Source: Comamonadaceae bacterium 2PF (GTDB lineage: Bacteria > Pseudomonadota > Gammaproteobacteria > Burkholderiales > Burkholderiaceae_C). Taken from it: a DNA stretch of 64,000 nucleotides. The position numbers were made by a program, and so were the translations under genes. Below, piece by piece: positions 54,370 through 64,000 of the stretch. The DNA lies in the NCBI GenBank assembly GCA_005502875.1, contig SCMV01000005.1, forward strand, positions 78,676 through 142,675, read 5' to 3'. Position 1 is the stretch's first letter, and each line of letters starts with the position of its first letter. The notes beneath the pieces are model-generated. The model made no database searches and was not told the origin of the DNA. It saw only the letters and a program-made list of their open reading frames with translations.

Positions 54370-55869
54370 TCACAGCGCTCGGTTGCGTGCCAACGGTGGG
54401 TTGCGCTCGAAGTAACGCTTGATGCCCGACATCAGTGCATCGGCCAGCTTGCTTTGGTAGTCGTCGTCGCGCAGCTTGGACTCTTCATCCGGGTTCGAGA
54501 TGAAGCCCGTTTCCACCAGGATGGACGGGATGTCCGGGGCTTTGAGCACCGCAAAGCCGGCCTGCTCGACCCGGGGCTTGTGCAGCTTGCCGACCTTGCC
54601 CAGGTGCGACAGCACCGCCTGACCCAGCTTGAGGCTGTCCTTGATCTGCGCGGTGGTGGACATGTCCAGCAGCGCGTGCATGACCGACGAGTCCTTGGCC
54701 TTGATGTTGACGCCGCCCACCATGTCGGAGGCGTTCTCGCGTTTGGCCATCCAGCGCGCGGCCGCGCTCGTGGCGCCCTTGTCGGACAAGGCAAAGATCG
54801 AGGCGCCCCGCGCCTGCGGGTTCATGAAGGCGTCGGCGTGGATGGAGACGAACAGATCGGCTTGCACGCGCCTGGCCTTGCCGACGCGGTCCTTGAGCGG
54901 CACAAAGTAGTCGGACTCGCGCGTGAGCATGGCGCGCATCCCGGGTTGGGCGTTGATGCGCGCGCGCAGTTTTTGCGCGATCGACAGCACCACGTCCTTT
55001 TCGTACAGGCCGCTCGGGCCGATGGCGCCTGGGTCCTCGCCGCCGTGCCCCGCGTCGATGGCCACGATGATCAGCCGCTGCGTTGACGCCGGGCGATCGG
55101 GGGCCTCCTTGCCCCGCTCGGATGTTCGGTCTGGCGAGGGCAAAGGTGGGCGGCTGGAAGCCCCAGGGGCTTGGGCCTGGCGCTCCGCTGGTGTGCCGGC
55201 TTTGCCTGGCAGGCTGCCGATGAACTCCCCCAGGGCATCGTTCATGGATTCGGCCGCCTGCTCGGAGAACGAGCCGCCTGGACCGCCTGCCTGCGCACCA
55301 GCCTGACCCGCAGGGGCGGAAGACGCGGCAGCCGCGCCGCCCGTGCTGGCCGCGCTGGCGGACAAGCCGCTGCCTGCCGGGGCGCTGCTGGCGGGGGCCG
55401 AGGCCGCCTGCAGCGCCAGCCGCGGGTCAATGGCCTGCTTGGGGTAGAGGTCGAACACCAGGCGGTGCTGGTAGGCCGCAACGGGGGGCAAACCGAAGAC
55501 CTGTGGTTTGATGGCCTGCTTGAGGTCGATGACCAAGCGCACCACCTTGGGCCGGTTCTGGCCCACGCGAACGCCGGCGATGTACGGGTCGTCCGCGCGC
55601 ACCTTTCGCACCAGCTCCTTGATCTGCGGGCTGAGTTCCAGGCCATCGATGTCGATGACCAGTCGGTTCGGGCCGTCCACGGCGAAGAAGGTGGCGTTGA
55701 GCGCCGTGTCCGATTCCAGGGTGACCCGGGTGTAGGCCTCGGCGGGCCACAGGCGCACGGCCACCAGTTGGGCGCCCCAGGCCAGCTCGACCGGACCCAG
55801 CACCAGCAAGGCGGTGCCGCCCAGGGCCTGCTTGAGCAGTTGACGACGGGGGTTGTGCGTGTCAGCCAT
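54370..55869 (-). CDS. amiC: N-acetylmuramoyl-L-alanine amidase (AmiC type)
   Basis: A 499-aa periplasmic amidase that splits daughter-cell peptidoglycan. A Tat-type signal with RRQLLKQALGG covers residues 1-33. An AMIN domain follows (LVAVRLWPAEAYTRVTLESD to about 140), then an Ala/Ser/Pro-rich linker of about 120 residues, then the zinc amidase domain with IVAIDAGHGGEDPGAIG, FVSIHADAF and the catalytic Glu in ILVETGFISNPDEE. Its start overlaps the tsaE stop by 8 bp, the usual tsaE-amidase arrangement. Confidence 0.95.
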   Translation of the reverse strand: MADTHNPRRQLLKQALGGTALLVLGPVELAWGAQLVAVRLWPAEAYTRVTLESDTALNATFFAVDGPNRLVIDIDGLELSPQIKELVRKVRADDPYIAGVRVGQNRPKVVRLVIDLKQAIKPQVFGLPPVAAYQHRLVFDLYPKQAIDPRLALQAASAPASSAPAGSGLSASAASTGGAAAASSAPAGQAGAQAGGPGGSFSEQAAESMNDALGEFIGSLPGKAGTPAERQAQAPGASSRPPLPSPDRTSERGKEAPDRPASTQRLIIVAIDAGHGGEDPGAIGPSGLYEKDVVLSIAQKLRARINAQPGMRAMLTRESDYFVPLKDRVGKARRVQADLFVSIHADAFMNPQARGASIFALSDKGATSAAARWMAKRENASDMVGGVNIKAKDSSVMHALLDMSTTAQIKDSLKLGQAVLSHLGKVGKLHKPRVEQAGFAVLKAPDIPSILVETGFISNPDEESKLRDDDYQSKLADALMSGIKRYFERNPPLARNRAL

Positions 55870-56401
55870 GCGTGGCCTCGCCTTCCTCGGCCATGGCGCT
55901 GAGCGTGGTGCCGCCAGCGGTGGTGCACGCCTGCAGTCGCACCCGGCGGCGCTGCTCGTCCAGCGGCTCGATCAGCAGCCGCAGGTCGGGGCAGGGCAGC
56001 AGGCCGGCGGCCTTGTCCGGCCATTCGACCAGCTTGAGCCCGGCGGCGCCAAACAGGTCCCGAAAGCCGGCGTCCTCCCACTCCTGTGGGTCGTTGAACC
56101 GGTAGAAGTCGAAGTGATGGATGTCGATGCCCGGCACCTGATGCGGCTCGACCACGGCGTAGCTCGGGCTTTTGATGCGCCCCTGCACCCCCAGCGCTCG
56201 CAGCAGGTGGCGCGTGAACGTGGTCTTGCCTGCGCCCAGCGTGCCGTGCAACTCGATCACCCGGCTGCCACCTTGGCGCAAAGCCGGAGCCAGCGCCAAA
56301 GCCAGCCGTTCGGCCAGCGCGCTGCAGCCGGCCTCATCGGGCCAGGTGTCTTCGAGCGTCGCGGTCGCCGGATGGCTTGCTAGGATGGACGGATGCGTCA
56401 T
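55862..56401 (-). CDS. tsaE: tRNA t6A biosynthesis ATPase TsaE
   Basis: A 179-aa TsaE, the ATPase that works with TsaB and TsaD to make t6A at position 37 of ANN-decoding tRNAs. P-loop HGTLGAGKTTFTRHLLRAL, then SPSYAVVEPH, HHFDFYRFNDPQEWEDAG and LVEWPDKAAGLLP. The ATG at 56401 overlaps the divergent queG start codon region by 9 bp. Co-transcribed with amiC downstream. Confidence 0.94.
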   Translation of the reverse strand: MTHPSILASHPATATLEDTWPDEAGCSALAERLALALAPALRQGGSRVIELHGTLGAGKTTFTRHLLRALGVQGRIKSPSYAVVEPHQVPGIDIHHFDFYRFNDPQEWEDAGFRDLFGAAGLKLVEWPDKAAGLLPCPDLRLLIEPLDEQRRRVRLQACTTAGGTTLSAMAEEGEATHG

Positions 56402-57589
56402 GAACTTCGACCCGACTCGGCCCAATGGGGCGTCCGGCAGGGCTGCGGACAGGAGACCGAGTTGCTGGCGCAGTTGCGCCAATGGGCCACGGAGCTGGGA
56501 TTTTCTCAGATTGGCGTAGCCGATGTCGACTTGTCAAGTGCCGAGCCGCGTTTGATGGACTGGCTGGCGCGTGGTTTCCACGGGGACATGCACTACATGG
56601 CCTCGCACGGGCTCAAGCGGGCGAGGCCTGCCGAGCTGGTGCCTGGCACCGTGCGCGTCATCACCGCGCGCATGGACTACCTGCCCGACAGCTTGCCCAG
56701 GAACGACCCCGAGGGCTGGCAAACCATCGAGTGGCAACGGCTGTCATCGCCCGGCGCGGCCAACTTGTCGGTCTACGCCCGTGGGCGGGACTATCACAAG
56801 GTCTTGCGCGCTCGCCTGCAGAAGCTGGCCGACCGCCTGAGCGAGCGCATCGGCCCCTTTGGTCACCGTGTGTTCACCGATTCGGCGCCCGTGCTGGAGG
56901 TGGAGCTGGCCAGCCGCAGTGGCATCGGTTGGCGGGGCAAGCACACGCTGCTGCTCTCGCGCGAGGCGGGCTCGATGTTCTTCCTGGGGGAGATCTACGT
57001 CGATGTGGCCTTGCCGTTGACGCCACCCGAGCCCACGCGCTGTGGCACCTGCCAGGCCTGCATCGAGGTCTGCCCGACGCAGGCGATCGTCGAGGAGGGC
57101 CTGGTCGATGCGCGACGCTGCATTTCCTACCTCACGATCGAGCAGGGGGGCGCGATCCCGCACGAGTTCCGCCCGCTGGTGGGCAACCGCATCTACGGCT
57201 GCGACGATTGCCAGCTGACTTGCCCCTGGAACAAGTTCGCGCGCCGCGCCGTGGTGCCTGATTTCGATGTGCGACCGGGCCTGGCCGACCCGACCTTGCT
57301 GCAGCTGTGGCGCTGGGACGAGCCCACCTTCCTCAAGCAGACGGAGGGCAGCGCCATCCGGCGCATCGGGTTTGCGCGTTGGCAGCGCAACATCGCGGTG
57401 GCCATCGGCAACACGCTGGCGGGGAGGCTGCACGGCCAAGGGGCCGCGTGCCCACCTGCGTTGCGGGATGAATTGCTGCAGGCTTTGAGCGACTGGCAGC
57501 AGCGGCCGCCAGAGCTGGGTGAGCACCAGGCGCTGGTGGCCGAGCATGTCGCCTGGGCGCTGGCGCAGGCCGACGACCTTGCGCGCTGA
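56393..57589 (+). CDS. queG: Epoxyqueuosine reductase QueG
   Basis: A 398-aa cobalamin- and iron-sulfur-dependent enzyme for the last step of queuosine synthesis in tRNA. Two [4Fe-4S] motifs are visible: CGTCQACIEVCPTQAI and CDDCQLTCPWNKFA, along with SGIGWRGKHTLLLSREAGS. The ATG at 56393 overlaps the oppositely directed tsaE start; AGGA lies about 9 nt upstream. The first 25 residues are poorly conserved in appearance, so a later start is possible. Confidence 0.95.
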   Translation: MRHELRPDSAQWGVRQGCGQETELLAQLRQWATELGFSQIGVADVDLSSAEPRLMDWLARGFHGDMHYMASHGLKRARPAELVPGTVRVITARMDYLPDSLPRNDPEGWQTIEWQRLSSPGAANLSVYARGRDYHKVLRARLQKLADRLSERIGPFGHRVFTDSAPVLEVELASRSGIGWRGKHTLLLSREAGSMFFLGEIYVDVALPLTPPEPTRCGTCQACIEVCPTQAIVEEGLVDARRCISYLTIEQGGAIPHEFRPLVGNRIYGCDDCQLTCPWNKFARRAVVPDFDVRPGLADPTLLQLWRWDEPTFLKQTEGSAIRRIGFARWQRNIAVAIGNTLAGRLHGQGAACPPALRDELLQALSDWQQRPPELGEHQALVAEHVAWALAQADDLAR

Positions 57590-58567
57590 TCAGCCGTTGA
57601 CCAGCACCAGCTTGCCGCGCACCTGGCGCGAGCCCATCAGCGTGAAGGCTTCTTTGAGCTGCGACATCGGCAGCTTGTGCTCGACCACTGGCTTGATCTT
57701 GCCTTCCATGTACCAGGCGGCCAGCTGCATCAGGCAGGCGGCGTTGTTCTGCGGCTCGCGCTTGGCGAACTCGCCCCAGAACACACCCAGCACCGAAGCG
57801 CCCTTGAGCAGCGCCAGGTTCAGCGGCAGGTTGGGGATGGCGCCATTGGCGAAGCCGACCACCAGGTGGCGACCGCGCCAGGCGATGGAGCGGAAAGCCT
57901 GTTCGGTCAGCTCGCCACCCACCGGGTCGTAGACCACGTCCGGGCCCTTGCCTTCGGTCAGCGTCTTGAGCTCGTCGCGCAGGTTCTGCGTGCTGTAGTT
58001 GATGGTGGCGTCGGCGCCCAGCTCCTTGCACAGCGCACACTTCTCGTCCGACGATGCCGCGGCGATCACCTTGGCGCCAGCGGCCTTGGCGATCTGGATG
58101 GCGGCCGTGCCCACGCCACCGGCGGCGCCCAGCACCAGCACGGTCTCACCGGCCTTGAGCGAGGCGCGGTCCATCAGCGCGTGGTAGGTGGTGCCGTAGG
58201 TGCACAGGAAGGCGGCGGCGTCTTCGAACGAAAAGACGGGCGGCAGGGGCATCAACATGGCGGCGGGGGCCACCACGTGCGTGCCGAAGCCGCCGGTGCC
58301 GGCGAAGCCCGCTACCTGCGTGCCCACGCTCAGGTGCTTGACGCCTTCGCCCACGGCTTCGACCACGCCAGCGAACTCGGCGCCGGGCACGAAGGGCAGG
58401 GGCGGCTTCATCTGGTACTTGCCCTGCACGATCAGCAGGTCGGGGAAGTTCAGGCTGGCGGCCTTGATGGCCACGCGCACCTCGCCCTTGCCCGGCTCGG
58501 GCGTCGGGGCTTGTTTCCAGGTCAGGGCCTCGGGGCCATCCAGGGTTTCGCAGAACCAGGCTTGCAT
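57590..58567 (-). CDS. NADPH:quinone oxidoreductase family protein
   Basis: A 325-aa medium-chain dehydrogenase of the quinone-reductase type. N-terminal GroES-like fold with ASLNFPDLLIVQGKYQ and LPFVPGAEFAGVVEAVGEGV; Rossmann motif VLVLGAAGGVGTAAIQIAK. The Cys/His zinc ligands of alcohol dehydrogenases are absent. Substrate unknown. Convergent with queG, whose stop touches its own. Confidence 0.92.
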   Translation of the reverse strand: MQAWFCETLDGPEALTWKQAPTPEPGKGEVRVAIKAASLNFPDLLIVQGKYQMKPPLPFVPGAEFAGVVEAVGEGVKHLSVGTQVAGFAGTGGFGTHVVAPAAMLMPLPPVFSFEDAAAFLCTYGTTYHALMDRASLKAGETVLVLGAAGGVGTAAIQIAKAAGAKVIAAASSDEKCALCKELGADATINYSTQNLRDELKTLTEGKGPDVVYDPVGGELTEQAFRSIAWRGRHLVVGFANGAIPNLPLNLALLKGASVLGVFWGEFAKREPQNNAACLMQLAAWYMEGKIKPVVEHKLPMSQLKEAFTLMGSRQVRGKLVLVNG

Positions 58568-58639
58568 CGCGGGTGTCTCCTCGTGGTGATGCGTCAGGGT
58601 GCGCTTGTTGCGCGTTTCATTCGGGTGCGGAGAGGGGGC

Positions 58640-59533
58640 TCACAGCGCCCGGGTGTTGAATGTGTCGCACTGGGCCATGTCGCCCGACTCGAAGCCTCGC
58701 TTGAACCAGCGCATGCGCTGGGCGCTGCTGCCGTGGGTGAAGCTCTCGGGCACGACCTCGCGGCCAGAGCCGCGCTGCAAGGCGTCATCACCGATCTGCG
58801 AGGCAGCGTTCATGGCCTCTTCCAGGTCGCCCGACTCCATCAACCCCTTGCTCTGCTCGGTGTCGTGCGCCCAGATGCCGGCGTAGCAGTCGGCCTGCAG
58901 CTCCAGGCGCACGCTCAGGGCGTTGTACTCGGCCTGGCTGACGCGGCTTCGCGCCTGGTCGAGCTTCGCGGTGGCGCCGGTGAGGTTCTGGATGTGGTGA
59001 CCCACCTCGTGGGCGATGACGTAGGCCTGCGCGAAGTCACCTGGCGCGCCCAGGCGGTTTTTCAAGGTGTCGTAGAAGTCGAGGTCGATGTAGACGCGCT
59101 GGTCGGCCGGGCAGTAGAAAGGGCCCATGGCCGCTTCACCCTGGCCGCAGGCGGTGGGGGTGCTGCCGCGAAACAGGGTCAGGCGGGGTTCCTTGTATGG
59201 CGCACCTTGAGCCTGGAACTGACCGCGCCAGACGTCCTCGGTCGTGGCCAGCACCTGGCGCACGAAGCGCGAACCGGCATCCTGAGCGGGCTCAGCGCTG
59301 GGTTCGGGTCGTTGCACGTCGCCGCTGGCCTGGTCGGTTTGGCCTTGCATGCCACCGAGCAGGTTGAGCACCGTCATGGGGTTGACGCCCAGGAAGTAAC
59401 TGGCCACCAGCGCGATGGCCACGGTGCCCAGGCCGAGCCTGCCACCTGGCAGCGGCAGGCGGGGCCCTCGGCCACCGCCCGACTCGCGCACGTCATCGAC
59501 GTTTTCGCTCTCGCGTTGTCCATCCAGTTTCAT
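58640..59533 (-). CDS. YpfJ-type neutral zinc metallopeptidase
   Basis: A 297-aa membrane-anchored protein. One membrane segment (LGLGTVAIALVASYFLGV, about residues 35-52), a Gln/Ser/Glu-rich linker and a peptidase-like domain with ACGQGEAAMGPFYCPADQ, VIAHEVGHHIQNL (zinc site HExxH) and LELQADCYAGIWAHDTEQ. Physiological substrate unknown for the family. It lies 72 bp from the quinone reductase on the same strand. Confidence 0.93.
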   Translation of the reverse strand: MKLDGQRESENVDDVRESGGGRGPRLPLPGGRLGLGTVAIALVASYFLGVNPMTVLNLLGGMQGQTDQASGDVQRPEPSAEPAQDAGSRFVRQVLATTEDVWRGQFQAQGAPYKEPRLTLFRGSTPTACGQGEAAMGPFYCPADQRVYIDLDFYDTLKNRLGAPGDFAQAYVIAHEVGHHIQNLTGATAKLDQARSRVSQAEYNALSVRLELQADCYAGIWAHDTEQSKGLMESGDLEEAMNAASQIGDDALQRGSGREVVPESFTHGSSAQRMRWFKRGFESGDMAQCDTFNTRAL

Positions 59534-59684
59534 GCGAACTCCCCGGGCCTCGGTGGCGGTGTGACGCGAAGGATGTTAGCAGCGCACCGTTTTCGTTCCC
59601 GAACGCTCGCGCCACGTCAGCGGGCAGGACATGGCCGATTCAAACACGTGGGCGAGCGCCGTCAGCCCGATAGAATCTCCGCTC

Positions 59685-61340
59685 ATGCAAGAGACCCCCG
59701 TCGCCCAAGCAGCCCAGCTGCCCGTTGTCATCATCGGTGCTGGCCTGGCCGGCCTGACCGTGGCCTTGAACCTGGCTGAGACCCAGCCTGTGATCGTGCT
59801 GGCCAAGCGGCAGCTCGAAGAAGCCGCCACGGCCTGGGCCCAGGGCGGCATCGTCGGGGTGCTGGGCAGCGACGACAGCATCGAGTCCCATGTGCGCGAC
59901 ACGCAGGAGGCCGGCGCTGGCCTGGTCGATGAGCGCACGGCCGAGTTCATCGCGCGCCACAGCGCCGAGGCCGTCGAGTGGCTGGTGTCCAGCGGCGTGC
60001 CGTTCTCGCCTGACCCCGAAGGCCCGCTGGGACTGCACCTGACGCGTGAGGGCGGCCATGCGGTTCGCCGCATCGCGCACGCGGCCGACGCCACGGGCAA
60101 GGCCATCCATGACGTGCTGCTGGCCGAGGTCAAGCGCCATCCCAACATCCAGCTGCGCGAGAAGTGGATGGCGATCGACCTGATCACCAACCGCCACCTC
60201 AAGCGCTCGCAGCAAGACCCGGCCGTGCGCGCGCTCGACGCCGGTCGCTGCCATGGTGTGTACGCGCTCGACCTGTCGAATGGCCGTGTCGAGACGCTGG
60301 CGGCTTCGGCCGTGGTGCTGGCTTCGGGCGGGGTTGGCAAGGTGTACCGCTACACCAGCAACCCCGAAACCTCGACGGGCGATGGCATCGCCATGGCCTG
60401 GCGCGCGGGCTGCCGCGTGGCCAACATGGAGTTCATCCAGTTCCACCCGACCTGCCTGTACCACCCGCAGGAGCGCAGCTTCCTGATCACCGAGGCCCTG
60501 AGGGGCGAAGGCGCCATCCTGCGCCTGCCGGACGGCACCCGCTTCATGCCGGCGCACGACGAGCGCGGTGAGCTGGCACCGCGCGACATCGTGGCCCGCG
60601 CCATCGACTTCGAGATGAAGAAGCACGGCCTGGACCACGTCTGGCTGGACGCGACCCACCTGGGCGAAGCCTTCCTCAAGGAGCACTTCCCGACCATCCA
60701 CGCGCGCTGCCTGTCGCTGGGCATCGACATCGCCAAGCAGCCCATCCCCGTGGTGCCCGCGGCGCACTACACCTGCGGCGGCGTGGTGACCGACCTGCAG
60801 GGGCGCACCGACCTGCCGGGGCTCTACGCCGTGGGCGAGACCACCTACACCGGCCTGCATGGCGCCAACCGCCTGGCCAGCAACTCCCTGCTGGAGTGCG
60901 TGGTGTTGGGCCGCACCTGCGCCGAGGACATCGAAGCCAGCCGTGAGGCCAAGTCACCCAAGCTGCCCGACTGGGACGAAAGCCAGGTGACCGATGCCGA
61001 CGAAGAGGTGGTGATCGCCCACAACTGGGACGAGCTGCGCCTGCTGATGTGGAACTACGTGGGCATCGTGCGCACGACGCGCCGCCTTGAACGCGCTTTG
61101 CATCGCATCAAGCTGCTGCGCCAGGAGATCGATGATTACTACGCCGCGTTCCGCGTCAGCCGCGACCTGCTGGAGTTGCGCAACCTGGTCGACTGCGCCG
61201 AGCTGATCGTGCGCTCGGCCCTGTCGCGCCAGGAAAGCCGCGGGCTGCACTTCAGCCGCGATTACCCGCGCACGCTGCCGGTGAGCTTTCCGACCATCCT
61301 GTGCAAGAAGCCCAAGAAGAAAGACGCCTGGCTGCCGTGA
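59685..61340 (+). CDS. nadB: L-aspartate oxidase (NadB)
   Basis: A 551-aa flavoenzyme that oxidises aspartate to iminoaspartate, the first step of de novo NAD synthesis. FAD motif [18 protein letters not shown] is at the start; [23 protein letters not shown] and [16 protein letters not shown] follow. The ATG at 59685 precedes the flavin fold by about 11 residues; TAGAAT ends 8 nt upstream, resembling a -10 box very near the start. NadC and nadA are encoded nearby on the other strand. Confidence 0.96.
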   Translation: MQETPVAQAAQLPVVIIGAGLAGLTVALNLAETQPVIVLAKRQLEEAATAWAQGGIVGVLGSDDSIESHVRDTQEAGAGLVDERTAEFIARHSAEAVEWLVSSGVPFSPDPEGPLGLHLTREGGHAVRRIAHAADATGKAIHDVLLAEVKRHPNIQLREKWMAIDLITNRHLKRSQQDPAVRALDAGRCHGVYALDLSNGRVETLAASAVVLASGGVGKVYRYTSNPETSTGDGIAMAWRAGCRVANMEFIQFHPTCLYHPQERSFLITEALRGEGAILRLPDGTRFMPAHDERGELAPRDIVARAIDFEMKKHGLDHVWLDATHLGEAFLKEHFPTIHARCLSLGIDIAKQPIPVVPAAHYTCGGVVTDLQGRTDLPGLYAVGETTYTGLHGANRLASNSLLECVVLGRTCAEDIEASREAKSPKLPDWDESQVTDADEEVVIAHNWDELRLLMWNYVGIVRTTRRLERALHRIKLLRQEIDDYYAAFRVSRDLLELRNLVDCAELIVRSALSRQESRGLHFSRDYPRTLPVSFPTILCKKPKKKDAWLP

Positions 61341-61370
61341 TGGCGGCCGGTTGAAGCAGCCCGGCTAGGG

Positions 61371-61655
61371 TCAGCGGCGGGCCCGCATCGCAAAGCGCGC
61401 CTGCACGAACTCGAAGGCGTAGACCACCGTGTCCTGGATCAGTTGCTCGCTGTCCTGACGCTCTTTCTCGGTCATGTGAAAGGCCAGGTCCACCTGGTGG
61501 CGGATGTAGCGCGGCGGCAGCCGGTTCAGGGCCACGCAAGCGACGTCTGGGTGGTGGTCTTCGGTCAGCAGCGGGTAGCGGTGCGCCATGTCCATCACCA
61601 TGTTCACGACCTGCTGTTCGTAGTAGTTGTGGAGGGTGGTGAAGTCGGCGGGCAT
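61371..61655 (-). CDS. Late competence protein ComFB-like
   Basis: A 94-aa protein of the ComFB family: YYEQQVVNMVMDMAHRYP, then DVACVALNRLPPRYIRH and a C-terminal helix. Family members in other bacteria bind cyclic di-nucleotides; the role here is unknown. ATG at 61655 starts the conserved region. It sits between nadB and nadC, convergent with nadB. Confidence 0.8.
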   Translation of the reverse strand: MPADFTTLHNYYEQQVVNMVMDMAHRYPLLTEDHHPDVACVALNRLPPRYIRHQVDLAFHMTEKERQDSEQLIQDTVVYAFEFVQARFAMRARR

Positions 61656-61853
61656 GGCTGGGGCTGGGCGAGCTGAGGTCGGGCAACGGCCAAGGCGCGC
61701 CAGCGCAGCTGGCACGGGTGGCGCGAGTGGTTCTCAGGAGTGTCGCTGACAGCGGCTTTCCCGGGGCGTGAAAAAAGCGGCAGAAAACCGTTCAGCCGCC
61801 TTGTCCAAGCCGGGCGCGCGGTCCCAACCTCGCGCTTCGGTCCAGCGACGGGG

Positions 61854-62759
61854 TCAGGCCACCTTGCCCAGCACCCGCATCGAAAAATCCACCGCCTGAA
61901 CGTCTTTGGTCAGCTTGCCGATGGAGATGCGGTCCACACCGGTTTCGGCGATGCCGCGCAACTGCGCGAGCGTGACGCCGCCGGAGACCTCCAGCAGCGC
62001 GCGACCCAGGGCAACTTCCTGGTTGATGCGAACGGCCTCGCGCATCATCTCCAGGCTGAAGTTGTCGAGCAGGACGCTGACGGCGTCGGCGGCCAGGGCC
62101 TCGCGCAGCTCGTCCAGTGTCTCGACCTCGACCTGGATGGTGATTTGCTCGCGCAGGGGGGAGGCCTGTGCTGCGACCAGGGCCTGGGCGTTGCGCACGG
62201 CGGCCGTGACCGAGCCGGCTGCGGCGATGTGGTTTTCCTTGATCAGGATGCCGTCGTAGAGTGCCAGGCGCTGGTTGGCGCCACCTCCCACGCGCACGGC
62301 GTACTTTTGCGCCAGGCGCAGACCGGGCAGGGTCTTGCGGGTGTCGAGCACCACACAGCCGCGCGGGTTGGGTGAGGCGCCCTCGATGGCCTGCATGTGG
62401 CGTCGAGCGAGCGTGGCCACGGCCGAGAGTGTCTGCAGGAAGTTCATGCTCGGGCGCTCGGCGGTCAGCAGCGCGCGGGCGTCGGCCTGGATGTGGCAGA
62501 CCGGCGTGTCGGGCGCCATCAGCGCGCCTTCGGCGTAGGCCCATTCGATCTTGGCGCTGTCATCGAGCTGCAGCAGGCAGGCTTCGAACCAGTCGCGGCC
62601 ACACAGCACGGCCTCTTCGCGCACGATCAGGCGGGCTTGCACGCGTTCGTTCGCGGGCACCAGTTGCGCGGTCCAGTCGCACACGCCCACGTCTTCGAAC
62701 AGGGCGTCACGGACGTTGCGGGCACGGGCTTCTTCGAGGGTTTCGTTGTGGTCGAACAT
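61854..62759 (-). CDS. nadC: Nicotinate-nucleotide pyrophosphorylase (NadC)
   Basis: A 301-aa enzyme converting quinolinate and PRPP to nicotinate mononucleotide. Motifs: ERPSMNFLQTLSAVATLARR, DTRKTLPGLRLAQKYAVRVGGG, HRxGL-equivalent GANQRLALYDGILIKENHI and the C-terminal VSGGVTLAQLRGIAETGVD. The ATG at 62759 is chosen over an upstream non-ATG start in the same frame. It follows nadA by 68 bp on the same strand, so the two are probably co-transcribed. Confidence 0.96.
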   Translation of the reverse strand: MFDHNETLEEARARNVRDALFEDVGVCDWTAQLVPANERVQARLIVREEAVLCGRDWFEACLLQLDDSAKIEWAYAEGALMAPDTPVCHIQADARALLTAERPSMNFLQTLSAVATLARRHMQAIEGASPNPRGCVVLDTRKTLPGLRLAQKYAVRVGGGANQRLALYDGILIKENHIAAAGSVTAAVRNAQALVAAQASPLREQITIQVEVETLDELREALAADAVSVLLDNFSLEMMREAVRINQEVALGRALLEVSGGVTLAQLRGIAETGVDRISIGKLTKDVQAVDFSMRVLGKVA

Positions 62760-62827
62760 GGGGCGAGCAAGCAAAGGAGGGCGGGTGTTCTGCGCGTTCT
62801 GCGGGCGTTCTGCGAGGGTGCGTCGCG

Positions 62828-63949
62828 TCAGGCCGAGCCGATGTTGGGCACGAAGCCTTGCGCCGGTTTGGCGATGGCAGACGGGTTCTTCGCCACGAAG
62901 TCGAGCATGCGGTCGATGCAGCCGTGGGCCTTGACGCGGGTGGCTTCGTCCACCGTGATCTCGCCGACGCCCTTTTCAAGGCAGTCGAGCACGCCCTGCA
63001 GGCCGTTCATGGCCATCCAGGGGCAGTGTGCGCAGCTCTTGCAGGTGGCGCTGTTGCCGGCCGTCGGGGCTTCGATCAGCACCTTGTGAGGCGCCAGCTG
63101 CCGCATGCGGTGCAGGATGCCGTTGTCGGTGGCCACGATGAACTCGGGGGCGTTCGACTCGACCACGGCCTTGAGCAGCTGAGAGGTCGAGCCGACCACG
63201 TCCGCCTGGGCCACGACGCTTTCGGGCGACTCGGGGTGCACGAGCACCAGGGCCTGAGGGTGGTCCTTCTTGAGCAGGTCGAGCTCGAGCCCTTTGAACT
63301 CGTCGTGCACGATGCAGGCGCCGTTCCACATCAGCATGTCGGCGCCGGTTTCCTTCTGGATGTAGCGACCCAGGTGACGATCGGGCGCCCACAGGATCTT
63401 CTCGCCCTGGTCTTTCAGGTGCTTGACGATGGCCAGCGCGCACGAGCTGGTCACCATCCAGTCGGCGCGGGCCTTCACGGCGGCGCTGGTGTTGGCGTAG
63501 ACCACCACCTTGCGGTCGGGGTGGGCGTCGCAGAACTTCGTGAAGTCGTCGGCGGGGCAGCCCAGGTCGAGCGAGCAGGTCGCGTCGAGGTCGGGCATCA
63601 GCACGGTCTTGGCGGGAGACAGGATCTTGGCCGACTCGCCCATGAACTTCACGCCGGCGACGATCAAAGTCTGGGCAGCGTGGTCGCGACCGAAGCGCGC
63701 CATCTCCAGCGAGTCGGAGACGCAGCCGCCGGTTTCCATCGCCAGGTCCTGCAAGTCGCCATCAACGTAGTAGTGGGCCACCAGCACGGCGTTGCGGGCT
63801 TTGAGCAGCTCGGCGATGCGGGCCTTGGTGGCGGCCTTGGCCGTTGGGCTCAGCGGCGCGGGCACGCGGGCCCAGGCGTGGGCGGTGCAGGTGGCTCCGG
63901 AGGCGTCCTGCAGGTCGTAGTCGTAGCTGACGGTGTTGGGGCTGTTCAT
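62828..63949 (-). CDS. nadA: Quinolinate synthase (NadA)
   Basis: A 373-aa [4Fe-4S] enzyme that condenses iminoaspartate with dihydroxyacetone phosphate to quinolinate. It has [33 protein letters not shown], and the three regions that hold the cluster Cys ligands: [24 protein letters not shown] and [16 protein letters not shown]. Together with NadB and NadC it completes de novo synthesis to nicotinate mononucleotide. The 51 bp after 63949 hold nothing I recognise. Confidence 0.96.
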   Translation of the reverse strand: MNSPNTVSYDYDLQDASGATCTAHAWARVPAPLSPTAKAATKARIAELLKARNAVLVAHYYVDGDLQDLAMETGGCVSDSLEMARFGRDHAAQTLIVAGVKFMGESAKILSPAKTVLMPDLDATCSLDLGCPADDFTKFCDAHPDRKVVVYANTSAAVKARADWMVTSSCALAIVKHLKDQGEKILWAPDRHLGRYIQKETGADMLMWNGACIVHDEFKGLELDLLKKDHPQALVLVHPESPESVVAQADVVGSTSQLLKAVVESNAPEFIVATDNGILHRMRQLAPHKVLIEAPTAGNSATCKSCAHCPWMAMNGLQGVLDCLEKGVGEITVDEATRVKAHGCIDRMLDFVAKNPSAIAKPAQGFVPNIGSA

Positions 63950-64000
63950 GGCGCTGTCAGGTGGGGGCAGGTGGCAATGCTTGCAAGCTGCTTGGCAGGG

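Overview
The window looks like a high-GC betaproteobacterial chromosome, most likely Burkholderiales. This rests on the style of the housekeeping proteins (TerC, ThyA/FolA, NodT-EmrA-EmrB, MutL, TsaE-AmiC, QueG, NadB/NadC/NadA) and on dense GC-rich coding. It has two unlike halves. From the left edge to about 35.3 kb it is an integrative element. From about 35.6 kb to the right edge it is ordinary core chromosome. I see no tRNA, rRNA or CRISPR array.

Element, left part (1-5.4 kb): the 3' part of an SMC/SbcC-like ATPase; a tightly coupled leftward operon of a RadC-family JAB protein, a tiny zinc-ribbon protein and a DUF5983-like protein; and a second leftward set of four small unknown genes, one of only 58 codons. 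Both leftward units are preceded by the same bipartite structured element, which I believe is the radC RNA motif. A third copy of its 5' box lies at 29.2 kb, upstream of a tyrosine recombinase.

Element, cargo (5.4-25 kb): a divergent pair made of a membrane/SH3-like protein and a TIR-domain protein; a type I restriction-modification operon (hsdM, a YhcG-type PD-(D/E)XK nuclease, hsdS, hsdR) with a further unknown gene; three small unknown genes; and a leftward two-gene unit of a PD-(D/E)XK-like/repeat protein (about 1,100 aa) and a UPF1-like SF1 helicase (1,137 aa). That pair is my best candidate for an undescribed defence system.

Element, maintenance and right end (25-35.3 kb): a large ParB, a tyrosine recombinase with a long noncoding leader, a ParM-like actin ATPase with a small overlapping partner gene, an HNH protein divergent from a CoiA-like nuclease, and a P4-type integrase whose upstream region has three copies of a 12-bp repeat. 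Two partition modules, two recombinases and a pair of DnaA boxes suggest an element that is sometimes extrachromosomal. No conjugation genes are visible.

Core region (35.6-64 kb): a membrane diguanylate cyclase with an inhibitory site; terC; folA-thyA; an OmpA-like lipoprotein; an MsbA-like ABC exporter divergent from a MarR-controlled NodT-HlyD-EmrB tripartite efflux operon with an overlapping operator/promoter; an ODP-like metallo-beta-lactamase-fold protein; a leftward run of mutL, an RluB/RluF-type pseudouridine synthase, a Bcr/CflA exporter and miaA; dedA; tsaE-amiC divergent from and overlapping queG; a quinone oxidoreductase; a YpfJ-like metallopeptidase; and the de novo NAD genes nadB, nadC and nadA with a comFB-like gene among them.
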